Counted from the first letter of the stretch, positions 8,234 to 17,933 are shown. The stretch is 64,000 nucleotides of DNA from Acidaminobacter hydrogenoformans DSM 2784 (GCF_900103005.1 NZ_FMWL01000012.1:1-64000), one strand, 5' to 3'. Notes: a model not told the origin generated them from the letters alone. Numbers and translations: made by a program.

Positions 8234-9811
8234 ATGTTCAAATTCACTGAAAAATATCGAATAGGAGTAATCGCCGCCCCCGTAATCCTATTTACTACTC
8301 TTATAATAATTGGACTATTTAATCAAGAATTATTTATTAGTACTTTGTGGGGAATATTTGCATACGTAATGAATAACTTTGGATTCACATTAAACATAGG
8401 TTGTTTAATTTTTGTATTGTTTCTACTTGGAATTTGTTTTCATCCAGTAAGTAAGATCAGATTTGGGGGCAAAGAAGCTAAACCTGAGTTAACTAGATGG
8501 AATTATTGGGCGATAGCATTATGTGCAGGAATTGGAACTGGCATTATGTTTTATGGGGCCGTCGAACCACTTATGCATACATATTCAGTTCCTCAAGGTA
8601 TAGTCGCTGTTCCGGGATCAGATGAGGCAATAATGTTTGCAATAACAAGATCATTTTATCATTGGTCTATTACACCTTATGCAATTTATGCCATAGCAGG
8701 ATTGGCAATTAGTTATGCAGTTTACAATATGAATAAACCGTTTAAAGTTAGTTCAGGACTTTATCCGTTACTTGGAGAAAGAGCAATGTCTCCACTTGTA
8801 GCAGGTACAGTCGACGCACTTACATTGATAGCAATTGTAGGTGGTGTTTCAGGCGCGCTGGGAGCAGGTATCATGCAGATAGGCAAAGGTCTACAGTATA
8901 CTATTGGGCTTCAACCTAGTTACACTGTTTGGGCAGTTATAGCGATTGTAATAATTGTAAGTTATACCATATCAAGTGCATCGGGTTTGAATAAAGGAAT
9001 CAAATGGCTGAGTGATAAGAATGCGTGGATATTTATTGGACTTTTATTAATAGTAATTGCTTTTGGACCCACAAAGTATATTTCGGACCTAACATTGCAA
9101 GGATTTGGGAAGTTTGTCGATGAATTTATTAGTATTTCGACATTTACATCACCTAGGAATACTGATATGTGGCCTCAATGGTGGGATATGTATTTTCTTG
9201 CAGATTGGTTAGCGTTCGGACCTATTGTGGGATTGTTTTTAGCTAGAATTAGCTATGGTAGAACGATTAGAGAATTCATTTTGATAAACCTCATCCTACC
9301 TGCTGGATTTGGGATCATATGGTTTGGCGCGTTCGGTGGATTCGTCTTAGATCTTCAGTTAACAGGTGTGTTTGATGCATACACCTTCCTAAACACAGAA
9401 GGAATGGAAAGTATCATGTTAAAAATATTTGAATTTCTTCCTATGGCAGCATTGTTACGACCAATAATAATTTTAACAATAGCATTATCATTTGTTACAT
9501 TAGCTGACTCAATGACATCTTCTGTTGCATTAATGTCTTTAAAAGATGGTACCGGAGTCAAAGAAGCACCCTTATCGATCAAAGTTTTTTGGGGTGTATT
9601 TATTGGATTGACAGCATATATTTTTATACTTAATGGCGGTATTGACGGAACAAAGGTCGTTATGGCTTTATCAGGATTCCCAATACTAATTATTGAATTT
9701 TTGATGATGACTGGTATAATTTATAAATTAATTTATAAGTCTGATTATGATAAGTCAGAATTTGAAAAAGAAAACGTGCTTTCGTGTAATGAAGTGGAAA
9801 AAGTGGGATGA
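8234..9811 (+). CDS. BCCT-family transporter (betaine/carnitine/choline type)
   Basis: A 525-residue, 12-helix sodium- or proton-coupled carrier of the BCCT family, whose known substrates carry trimethylammonium or similar groups. Hallmarks are GIGTGIMFYGAVEPL (around 97-112) and the TM8 region ending GLFLARISYGRTIREF (around 335-352). In the TM8 aromatic box the BetP tryptophans appear as Asp, Trp and Phe (ADWLAFGP), so one wall of the pocket is acidic. SD GGAGG is nine bases before the ATG. The lyase starts 65 bp downstream and is very likely co-transcribed, so the transporter probably imports the lyase substrate. Confidence 0.93.
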   Translation: MFKFTEKYRIGVIAAPVILFTTLIIIGLFNQELFISTLWGIFAYVMNNFGFTLNIGCLIFVLFLLGICFHPVSKIRFGGKEAKPELTRWNYWAIALCAGIGTGIMFYGAVEPLMHTYSVPQGIVAVPGSDEAIMFAITRSFYHWSITPYAIYAIAGLAISYAVYNMNKPFKVSSGLYPLLGERAMSPLVAGTVDALTLIAIVGGVSGALGAGIMQIGKGLQYTIGLQPSYTVWAVIAIVIIVSYTISSASGLNKGIKWLSDKNAWIFIGLLLIVIAFGPTKYISDLTLQGFGKFVDEFISISTFTSPRNTDMWPQWWDMYFLADWLAFGPIVGLFLARISYGRTIREFILINLILPAGFGIIWFGAFGGFVLDLQLTGVFDAYTFLNTEGMESIMLKIFEFLPMAALLRPIIILTIALSFVTLADSMTSSVALMSLKDGTGVKEAPLSIKVFWGVFIGLTAYIFILNGGIDGTKVVMALSGFPILIIEFLMMTGIIYKLIYKSDYDKSEFEKENVLSCNEVEKVG

Positions 9812-9876
9812 ATATCTTTGGAATATTTAAAACATACAATGAGCACTACTAAAAAAACATACATTAGGAGGAAATT

Positions 9877-11424
9877 GTGAGAGAGTTAGAAAGCGAAGTA
9901 GAAACATTGATTTTAGACGGAAAAATTAATATTGAAGCTTTTCTTGATGTTTGCAGGAGGAATAAGAAAGTTGAATTTTCAAATAATTATTGTGAGCGCG
10001 TAAATAAAGCCAGTAGTCTAGTCGAAAAATGGACCGAGGAAGAACGTGTAATTTATGGAACCACTACAGGATTTGGGATTCTTTGCAAAGAGGCAATATC
10101 AAAAGAAAATGCTTCAGAACTTTCTAAAAGAGTTGTTTTAAGTTGTGCTACATCGGTTGGTGATCCCTTAACTATTGAACAAGTTAGAGGAATTATGCTT
10201 ATGGTTTTGCTGAATGTTGGTACAGGATATACAGGAGCAAGATTAAGTACAATTGATATGTATCGTAAGTTTTTGAATATTCATCTAACACCTTATGTTC
10301 CAAAAGAAGGTTCAGTAGGCTATTTAACTGTAGAAGCTCATCTAGCTCTAAATTTAATTGGAGAAGGTAAAACTTATTACAAGGGTAAATTAATGAGTGC
10401 AAAGAGAGCATTAAAACTGGCAGGGTTAAAACCTATAAAACTTTCCGCTAAAGAAGGATTGGTTTTAACATCATCAACAACTGCTGTTACAGCATTAGGC
10501 CTGATTGCGTTGTACGACATGATTAATTCAGCCAAAGCAGCTATTGTAATTAGTTCAATGTCTCTTGAAGTATTAAAAGGAACAACAAGAGCATTCGATG
10601 AGAGATTAATGAGTGTTCGTCCCCATGAAGAGCAAGAAAAAGTAGCTAAAAATATAAGAAAGATTCTTGAGGATTCGCAAATATGTAGGAAGTATGTTGA
10701 TTACAGAATTCAAGATGCTCTTTCTTTGAGAAGCATTTCACAGCTTCATGGATCAGTGATAAAAACTTTAAAAGATGCACATAGAACTTTAAATGTAGAA
10801 ATGAATTCATGCTGTGATAACCCAATAATTTGGCCTGAGGGAGACGATGGAGAATCTATTTCAGGGTGTAATTGTGATTCATCCTATGTTGGACTTGAAC
10901 TGGATTCGGCAAGTATAGGGGCGACCATGATTGCAAAAATGTCAGAAAGAAGAAGTTACAGATTGCTTGATAGTAATCTTTCTGAATTTCCATGGTTTTT
11001 AATAAAAAATCCAGGACTTAATTGTGGAATGATGATGACACAATATACACAAGCTGGTTTGTTGAATGATATGAAAATGATGTGTCAGCCATCCTGTATT
11101 GATAATATTCCAACATGTGGCGGTCAAGAAGACTATGTTGCGATGGGATATAATTCATCAAAAAAAGCTTTAAAAATTTCTGAATTTCTTGATTATATAT
11201 TAGCTATTGAATTACTATCAGTTTATCAAGCACATCAATTTATGGATATTGAGGTAGAACCTGGAACTGTGTCAAAGACAATCTTATTAGAGCTTGGAAA
11301 AGTGGTTCCGATAATTGATGAAGATACATTCTTAAATCCATACATTGAAGAAATTAAAAAGATTATCAACTCTGGTAAGCTAGTTGAAATTGTTGAAAGT
11401 GTTGTTGGAACATTAGAATTTTAG
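9877..11424 (+). CDS. aromatic-ammonia-lyase-fold enzyme lacking the MIO triad; possible ergothionase-type trimethylamine lyase
   Basis: A 515-residue member of the histidine/phenylalanine ammonia-lyase superfamily. The catalytic Tyr loop is kept (VIYGTTTGFG, Tyr60), as are QDALSLRSISQLHG and the EDYVAMG segment. Two features of true HutH are absent. The Ala-Ser-Gly that cyclises to the MIO cofactor (normally GSVGASGDLAPLAH) is replaced by a three-residue-shorter GSVGYLTVEAH (146-155), and the NGT motif is replaced by SSTT. MIO-based deamination of histidine is therefore unlikely. Ergothionase is a known MIO-less relative that eliminates trimethylamine, and the BCCT partner supports such a substrate. 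GTG start after TAGGAGG. Confidence 0.85.
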   Translation: MRELESEVETLILDGKINIEAFLDVCRRNKKVEFSNNYCERVNKASSLVEKWTEEERVIYGTTTGFGILCKEAISKENASELSKRVVLSCATSVGDPLTIEQVRGIMLMVLLNVGTGYTGARLSTIDMYRKFLNIHLTPYVPKEGSVGYLTVEAHLALNLIGEGKTYYKGKLMSAKRALKLAGLKPIKLSAKEGLVLTSSTTAVTALGLIALYDMINSAKAAIVISSMSLEVLKGTTRAFDERLMSVRPHEEQEKVAKNIRKILEDSQICRKYVDYRIQDALSLRSISQLHGSVIKTLKDAHRTLNVEMNSCCDNPIIWPEGDDGESISGCNCDSSYVGLELDSASIGATMIAKMSERRSYRLLDSNLSEFPWFLIKNPGLNCGMMMTQYTQAGLLNDMKMMCQPSCIDNIPTCGGQEDYVAMGYNSSKKALKISEFLDYILAIELLSVYQAHQFMDIEVEPGTVSKTILLELGKVVPIIDEDTFLNPYIEEIKKIINSGKLVEIVESVVGTLEF

Positions 11425-11559
11425 TTGCTAAGTGTTTATTCTTGATTTTTTAAAAGGGCTTGCTGAATGAAGTTGTAACTATTTGAAAAACTAACTTTGA
11501 GGCAAGTTTTGATTAATAAATACTGACTTTAGGACTTAGAACACGGTTTTTCCATTATG

Positions 11560-11605
11560 AAACCTCCATCAATTGTGACCTTTCAATCTGATGGAGGTTT
11601 TTTTT
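11560..11605 (+). terminator. intrinsic terminator after the lyase gene
   Basis: AAACCTCCATCA (11560-11571) pairs perfectly with TGATGGAGGTTT (11589-11600), followed by a T-run to 11605. It closes the BCCT-lyase operon. Between 11606 and 11786 I see only DNA resembling 28.0-28.1 kb. Confidence 0.85.
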
Positions 11606-11786
11606 GAAATAGATATTTTCTATACGTCCTCTAATGATCAGTTATTTATATCTCGTTATCTGCATGTCAGAAAACACCAATTGTATTTAAATCCATTTGA
11701 GGTATAATTTTCAGATAAATTCTTGGATCAAACCCCGTCCATTCAATCATTTTAAGGATTCTTGGATTAATGTTGGCTGGAAAATA

Positions 11787-13357
11787 TCAGCCCTGTGGTG
11801 TGATCATGACAAGGACATCTTCGAGGATCTCAAAGATACGTTTTATCGACGGTCTGGTATTTTTCTTGTTTCCGGGATCGAGCACATATTCGTTTTTCTC
11901 TTCCAAGGCCTTTCTCACGCGAAACTGTAAATAGCAGGCGATCATCAGCACTAAAATGAAGACATAGCCCATTGCCTCAACCCGTTCTCTTCGGTTGAGA
12001 AGAGTCTGTCCCAGATAAACGGGACTTTTAAGAAATCTAAAGGCTTCCTCTACACTGTTCTGATGTTTGTATTCCCTTAGAACTTCAACATTCGAAAGCA
12101 CCTTTTCATCAAGCACGGATGTAATCAGAACAAACGTTGAATCTTCTTTTAGCTTCTGCTGGTACAAGGCTTCGTCAGGCCCTAAAATCTCAATGACGGC
12201 ATGGTAGGTCACTTCCACCGAGCCCTCGTCGGTTTGCTCTGGACGGCCTCGTTTTGAATAGGACTTGAACTTACGCGTTTCAACATGACCACCACACTTA
12301 AAGCCCTTATTTTCAACCTCGCGCTTGAGTGCCTGAAGGGCACCAAGTGCATCTGGTTCGCAGGCAAACGGTTCTTTCTCAAGCTTTGCAGTTTTCTTGG
12401 TCATCGAAGTTAGAGCTTTTTCAATACTGCGCTTTTGTGTATTCTCTTTTCGTGTTTCAAGAGCACTTGAGTGAACGACAATAAATCGATAGGTGTAACC
12501 ATCGAACTCCCTGACAAACCCGGCAACCTGATAGTCTGCTGAAGTTTCTTTGGCAGCCATTTTAACGGCACTCAAAAAGCTATTTTTCTCAAAAGCTTCT
12601 CTTTTGAGCTCTTCAGCAATTCCGAAAGTTTCAGGCAATCTCGAAATAAATTTGAGACCTGCAAGTTGTTTTAAGCTTTCATAAGAGGCGACTGTAGCGC
12701 TATCTCCAATAAATGTTACCTCGCGATAGCCTTTCCCCTAAAAAAACTACTCATTAACTTGATGGCGCTTGGATTCCATTGGTTGTCAGAATGATTGCCG
12801 GCTATGATGTCGCCCATAACCACCAGTCCGTTTTGTTGATCGGCACAGCCAATCTTATATTGTTTTAAATCTGGCTGTTTGTCTTTGGAATAACCATAGG
12901 TGATATGAAAGTTGCCTTCCGCGTCATCTTCATAAACACCTTGAACGGATTTTGAGGTAGTATCGAGGTGAACACTTTCAAGGCTCAGATCATGCATTTT
13001 GAGCATCTCCATGGAGATCTTGCTGACGAGATGGCCCATTCTAATGTCGCTAAATTTGTCATGGGCTCGAGCGTACGCATCATCACTTAGCCATTTTTCT
13101 TCCAAGCCTAACTCGGGATAAATGAAATCAAGATCATCCTGAGTCCAGAATTCGTGCATCTTCTACAGGGGCTTTCTGCATGACAAGGTACTGATGACCA
13201 GCGATTCGATTAAGAACCCTGGCGAAACCTTTGTATTTTCAAGCCTCCAGTTGACTTCAGCGTTGACTGTTTCCATGATTTTTGCCATTCGGCAGAGTTT
13301 ATATATGATGGGTAAATTGGACATGTTGACCGCTGTAATCTGTTGGTTCAGCAGCAT
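11787..13357 (-). pseudogene. IS1634-type (IS4 superfamily) transposase, frameshifted
   Basis: Three consecutive minus-strand reading frames make up one transposase: an N-terminal part (13163-13357), a middle part with the first catalytic Asp in HLDTTSKSVQGVY and GYSKDKQPDLKQ (12716-13159), and a C-terminal part with the Glu-bearing helix YKHQNSVEEAFRFLK (11787-12638). Frame breaks lie near 13160 and 12640-12715, so it is probably inactive. No clear terminal inverted repeats were found. The insertion separates the lyase operon from the hydratase gene. Confidence 0.85.
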
Positions 13358-13389
13358 GGGCTCACGCTCCTAAAATGGTTTTACCAACA

Positions 13390-13900
13390 GAATCAATCGG
13401 CACCATCCAGAACCTTTCGTCAAACTCAATTAATCCCCCTTGTTTAAGTCTCAAAATCTCAAATAAATTCTATAAGTGTATAACTTCAACTTTGTCTGTC
13501 TCGCCTCAATTTTTCAGTTTGAATAGGGATAGCACGATTTGATGCCTTTGTATGCTTTTCAATTTAAAATTAAGGTAAATATTTCCATTGTAATTGACTC
13601 ATAGCGTTAGTGCGTTTTTTGAGATTGTATTTCGTCAAGCTTCGACAACTGATGAAATTCTTGATGAAGATCATCTGTATCGGTATCTATTTTAGTGCAA
13701 TCATTAAGTTGTTCAAATGCTATCTAACAGTTCTGTATGATCACTTCTCTAACTCCAAAAAAGGCTTAAATGCAATTACAAATTTTTCATTACCTTCATC
13801 CTCCGACACCTGTAGTGTAGAGCATCAGCTTTATCCTGTTTACCTATCATTACATTACCAGACGAATTTTCGGTAGTTGGTTTGTAACTATAGGAGTTAG
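13390..13900 (-). pseudogene. heavily decayed serine recombinase C-terminal remnant
   Basis: Segments align by eye to the 3' half of the recombinases at 2.3, 19.6 and 32.4 kb. About 13400-13425 matches the RLWTLIL region, and 13735-13870 matches the segment around the zinc ribbon (GGTGTCTCTTCC-type DNA, then the TTACCAGACGA stretch). Many stops and indels are present. It is a fourth, older copy of the same family. The rest of 13900-14240 holds only AT-rich DNA. Confidence 0.55.
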
Positions 13901-14116
13901 AGCAAAATTGACACTTCACTCATCGCATATGAAATTTGCAACAAATGGACTTTGGGAATGTAAATTATAGCAATTATAGAAAATCCAAACTTACCTATTT
14001 ATTAAGTTCATTTAACAAGTTCTTTAATATTGAAAATTAATGAGTTAGATGTGTGTATGATTTTTGTACATGGTGTAGAAAATTTTACGGATATTTTCAT
14101 ATTGTTTGGATAGCAA

Positions 14117-14155
14117 GGTGTAATAAAATTATACATTACACCGCTTTTCATTTTT
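14117..14155. promoter_or_regulatory. hairpin upstream of the hydratase promoter
   Basis: GGTGTAAT (14117-14124) and ATTACACC (14135-14142) are perfect complements. AGC/GCT pairing extends the stem, and a T-rich tail follows. It lies about 100 bp before the sigma-54 promoter, so it may be a terminator for upstream readthrough or an activator site. I cannot decide between these. Confidence 0.4.
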
Positions 14156-14241
14156 AACTGCATTTTTACTATAGAATAATATAAAATACTTCATCAGTAA
14201 TTTCAACACTTTCAAGAATATTAGCTAATTAAGTTCAAAGT

Positions 14242-14256
14242 TGGCACCTCTCTTGC
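14242..14256 (+). promoter_or_regulatory. sigma-54 promoter for the hydratase gene
   Basis: TGGCAC (14242-14247), five bases, TTGC (14253-14256): an exact consensus spaced like the promoter at 8035, with the same downstream TTATATA. It suggests joint control of lyase and hydratase by activator 1. Confidence 0.85.
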
Positions 14257-14323
14257 TTATATAGTTAGGTAGGCAATACAAGCATCTTAAAATATATATG
14301 ATTAAACAAAGGAGGAACTTTCA

Positions 14324-16039
14324 ATGGCAAATACAGAAATTCTTTTTTCGGTAAAGGCACAGCGCGGGGATACGCTTCGTTGCAAAGGCTGGAAGCAGGA
14401 AACTATACTCAGAATGCTTGAAAACAATATGGAGAACGCTGAAATTCCTGAGCTTCTCGTCATTTACGGCGGAAACGGCAAGTGCGCGAGAAACTGGGAG
14501 TCCTATCATGCGATCGTCCAGTCTCTCAAAGAGTTGGAGGACAATGAAACTTTAGTCGTTCAGTCCGGAATGCCGGTTGCGATCTTTAAAACGCACAAGC
14601 TTGCGCCGCGCGTCGTTATGGCGACCACCAATATCATGAAAGCCACTTGGGAAACTTTTTACGACCTTCAGGACAAAAACCTCACCATGTTTGCTAACTA
14701 TACGGCGGCTCCTTGGGAATACATCGGGACACAAGGGGTTATTCAGGGGACCTTTGAGACCTTGTCCGCCATTGCAATTAAGCGATTCGACAATGATCTC
14801 GTCGGAAGGATTTATCTAACAGCCGGCGCGGGCGGCATGGGCGGAAACCAAAGCTGGGCCATGAAGATGCACGGCGGCGTCGCGATCATAGTCGACGCAG
14901 ACGAGCGCGTCATTCAGCGAAGAATAGACAAGAACTACATGGATATAATGGTGCATTCCTTTGATGAGGCGAGAAAAATCGCGGAAGAGCATGCCGCGGC
15001 TAAGAAGCCGTTATCGATTGGTGTCGTGGGCAATGCGGCGGAGATCTTCTGGGAGGCCTATGAAAAGGGCTTCCAGCCGGACATTGTCAGCGAAATGTGC
15101 CCGTGCCATGATCCAATTTCCTATATCCCGTCCGGTTATACGGGTGAGCAAGCAGACGAGTATCGTGCCCGCGACAGAAAAGCTTACCTCGCGGATGCTC
15201 GGGCGTCCATGCAAAAGCAGCTGCGCGCTATGATCGCGTTCTCCAAGAAGGGCGTCGAAGTTTTCGAGTATGGCACCAGCATCCGCAAGGAGTGTATGGA
15301 TGCAGGCATGTCGTCTGAGGAAGCGAAGCAGATTCCGGGCTTTGTCTCTGAATACATTCGCCCGCTCTTCTGCGAAGGCCGCGGTCCGTTTCGATGGATC
15401 TGCACCTCCGGTGAAGCCTCCGACCTCGCCCGCCTCGACGACCTTGCCCTTGAAATTTGCGCCGGCGATCCTCTCGTAGAGCGCTGGATCAAGCTGGCCA
15501 GAAAGAACTTGCCTATTGAAGCGCTCCCTGCAAGAATCTGCTACATGGGCTTCGGTCAGCGTAAACGCTTTGGACTTGCAGTCAACGACCTCATCAAGAA
15601 AGACGAAGTCAAGGGTCCTGTGGCGTTCTCCAGAGATAACCTCGATTCAGGATCCATTGTAAACCCTACCTTTGAGTCAGAAAATATGCTGGACGGCGGT
15701 GATCTGATCTCCGATTGGCCTTACCTAAACGGCCTCCTCAACTGCGCGGCGGGCTGCGACCTCATCGCCATCCAGGCGAACTACTCCATGGGTGAAGCGG
15801 TTCACACCGGCGTCACCATGATTGCAGATGGCACGGAAGAGGCAGACCTCCGTCTTGAGGCTTCCTTAACAGTCGACTCAGGAATAGGTGTCATTCGTCA
15901 CGCTCAGGCGGGTTATCAGACTGCTAAGGACGTTTGCAGTGGCAGAGGCAAGTTGACCACGGACAGCATTAAAGTGCCACTCTGGTGGGAACCAGCGGAC
16001 AAAGTTACATTTGGTCCGTCTGGGATGCCGCCGAGATAG
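14324..16039 (+). CDS. hutU: urocanate hydratase family protein, divergent active-site loop (possible thiourocanate hydratase)
   Basis: A 571-residue urocanase, near the family's usual 550-560. NAD-binding and family motifs are present: YGGNGKCARNWE (48-60), LTAGAGGMGGNQ, SEYIRPLFCEGRGPFRW, RDNLDSGS and SDWPYLNGLLN. The usual HHGGGVGxGxSxH segment is replaced by QANYSMGEAVHTG (484-496), and the C-terminus is ~15 residues longer than the Pseudomonas type. Canonical HutU hydrates urocanate to imidazolonepropionate. With a MIO-less lyase nearby, thiourocanate is a plausible alternative substrate (inference). SD AAAGGAGG precedes the ATG. The coding GC is clearly higher than that of the neighbours, which hints at a separate origin. 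Confidence 0.88.
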   Translation: MANTEILFSVKAQRGDTLRCKGWKQETILRMLENNMENAEIPELLVIYGGNGKCARNWESYHAIVQSLKELEDNETLVVQSGMPVAIFKTHKLAPRVVMATTNIMKATWETFYDLQDKNLTMFANYTAAPWEYIGTQGVIQGTFETLSAIAIKRFDNDLVGRIYLTAGAGGMGGNQSWAMKMHGGVAIIVDADERVIQRRIDKNYMDIMVHSFDEARKIAEEHAAAKKPLSIGVVGNAAEIFWEAYEKGFQPDIVSEMCPCHDPISYIPSGYTGEQADEYRARDRKAYLADARASMQKQLRAMIAFSKKGVEVFEYGTSIRKECMDAGMSSEEAKQIPGFVSEYIRPLFCEGRGPFRWICTSGEASDLARLDDLALEICAGDPLVERWIKLARKNLPIEALPARICYMGFGQRKRFGLAVNDLIKKDEVKGPVAFSRDNLDSGSIVNPTFESENMLDGGDLISDWPYLNGLLNCAAGCDLIAIQANYSMGEAVHTGVTMIADGTEEADLRLEASLTVDSGIGVIRHAQAGYQTAKDVCSGRGKLTTDSIKVPLWWEPADKVTFGPSGMPPR

Positions 16040-16094
16040 TCTGAATAAAGCAACTTAAACAATGATATGCTGATCTCGTTGGTTCATTAATCAT

Positions 16095-16130
16095 GACCGA
16101 CGATGTGCATGCATCGTCGGTCTATTTATT
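16095..16130 (+). terminator. hairpin terminator after the hydratase gene
   Basis: A perfect 11-bp stem, GACCGACGATG (16095-16105) and CATCGTCGGTC (16112-16122), with a 6-nt loop and a short TATTTATT tail. The weak T-run may make it leaky. Confidence 0.65.
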
Positions 16131-16203
16131 GAAATGCAATGATACATGTAGCCATAAATAAATATATATAACAAAAAATGACATAATTTAAGATGGTTAG
16201 AAA

Positions 16204-17466
16204 TGAGCAATCAAATTGAAACATGTAGATAAGCAAGTCAGATTTTTGAAAATTGCTACTCAAATAATGACCTGCGCAGGTAGCAGCCTAAGCTTCCTTG
16301 ATGTGCTAACAAATGGTTTGAACGTCATCGTAAATGATCAGTTCGCAGGTGTGGGTAGGGGTAGCGATTGCCAGGAGGCATTTGAATTTATCAGCGGGTA
16401 GGACTGCTAATATGTGGTTAAACGATCTGTCTGGAAAAGTCCTAGCACATGGCTTTGTCAACTGCTAAATATATTAGGCTCCTGGTGTTTAACGTATTGA
16501 TAAGTAAGTCACCAACCTCCGTTGAGATATAGTATCATTGGCATGTCTTAGAATTCTATTAGGCCTTGAAAGTCTGTGGACATAGTCATGCGAGTCTTTG
16601 AAGCTATCCTTGTGGAAATTGCTGGACTGCATCTGAAGCGTCTTCTTGGGTTTGGTGTCACATCAGCAAAAATCAAAATCTTTTTTGGTTTCTCAAATGA
16701 ATATGATCTCAAGCAGCTCAGGGTCATCAGAAAACAAAGTGGGATTCAACTAGTCGTTTCCACGCGGCGTTTCAAGCAACTTATTGATGGCAATTGGATA
16801 CGACTAAAACGGTTAACGAGGAGATTTTACATTGAGATAGGTCGATCCGGCCTCCAGCAGCTTGCGACGTCTGGTGTGAAGAGGCTTATTATACAATTTC
16901 GGAATCAGTATAATCTTTAGAAGCGAAATGGATCACAGTATGAAATCTAAATCTACACTTATGCTTACTCCCTCTTTGGCGGCTCTAAGCTGACTGTTAA
17001 TATGACATGTATTCTGTAGTACTCATGAATCACACCACCTTCGATATCATCGATATTGTGCAGTAATTAGTTATCCTATGTGTGTTGCATCATTGAATGG
17101 ACTTCATCGTTCAACATACTATGCTCATGGATCAAGGTCAGATGATGAAGACAGGATACTTGCGATGGAGATCATCACATTCAGGCAAATATATTGAGTC
17201 TACAGATTGGAGATTTGTACTCGATTGTTGCTGTCATGGCATGACGCCGGAGGAAGGGATTTTGGCCGTAACTATAGGCTGAGCTATCGCACTTGGGCTC
17301 AAAAAAGGAGGACTTTGTAGCATTGAAGTGGGCTAACGCGCTAGACTTTCAAATCTGGAGATTGTGTCGTTACAAAGATAATATCTACCGTCAGGGTGAC
17401 AATTTTATTGAGAAGTTGATCAAAAACGGTCAATCGATGGTTAGTCGAATGAAAACAGAAAGGTGA
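16204..17466 (+). pseudogene. hutI: imidazolonepropionase (hutI), decayed
   Basis: Pieces in all three plus frames follow HutI from end to end. ATQIMTCAGS and GVGRGSDCQEA come first (about 16260-16380), then the DLSGKVLAHGFVNC metal-site segment with the HxH lost (about 16420-16465). GFGVTSAKIK and DLKQLRVIRK lie at about 16650-16735, HGMTPEEGILAVTIG near 17235-17280, and the C-terminal QGDNFIEKLIKNG near 17395-17430. At least four frame breaks and several stops make it non-functional. It sits between hutU and ftcD, exactly where hutI belongs in this pathway. Confidence 0.8.
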
Positions 17467-17489
17467 GACAACACTGAATCAGAACGAAA

Positions 17490-17880
17490 TACATAAATAT
17501 TGAGCTCTGGAGTTAATCCTTGATGCGATATACGTCACTGTTGGCAGCGGTTCTGTATACCCTATTTAAGTAGCCGTAGCAATAGGACTTACTGGTATAG
17601 TGGCCAGACTTTAGAAGCAAAAGGACTTCGAGTTCAGCTCAGAGGAAAACTTGGAAGTGGCCGAGCGCTGTGCCCGTCATACAGAGGTCTTTGGAAAATA
17701 TGGGAGCGTTCGCCATGATCAAAGAGGCATATGGGGTGCCAATAGGCTCTGTTGGGGAAAAGAAGGTCCACGCTAAATAAATCAATGATGTGGCGGTTCA
17801 GGTGGCACTGACACACTATGAAATCGCTTTCAGGTTCTGCCGCTTTTCATAGACACTGAACGTATAAAGCGGCAAGAGTT
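17490..17880 (+). pseudogene. fchA: formimidoyltetrahydrofolate cyclodeaminase (fchA) remnant
   Basis: Broken frames carry FchA-like pieces: DAIYVTVGSGSV (cf. the Pro-Gly-Gly-Gly-Ser-Val start), IGLTGIVARL and EENLEVAERC, then INDVAVQVALTHYEIA at about 17785-17830. Only about half of the ~200-residue enzyme is recognisable, with stops and frame shifts. FchA releases ammonia from formimino-THF made by FtcD, so its position just before ftcD fits. Confidence 0.6.
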
Positions 17881-17933
17881 AAATTATCCAGTTGAACTGC
17901 AAATCATTAGAATAGTATAGGAGGTCATATCCC

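Noticed and set aside
9877..11424. Annotation as ordinary histidine ammonia-lyase
   Set aside because: The Ala-Ser-Gly triad needed for the MIO cofactor and the NGT motif are both absent, and the loop is three residues shorter.
13610..13876. Plus-strand frame of 88 codons as a gene
   Set aside because: Its DNA aligns in antisense to recombinase 3' regions, so it is a decayed recombinase copy.
17800..17830. TGGCAC near 17810 as a sigma-54 promoter for ftcD
   Set aside because: No TTGC or GC follows at the right spacing, and the site lies inside the fchA remnant.
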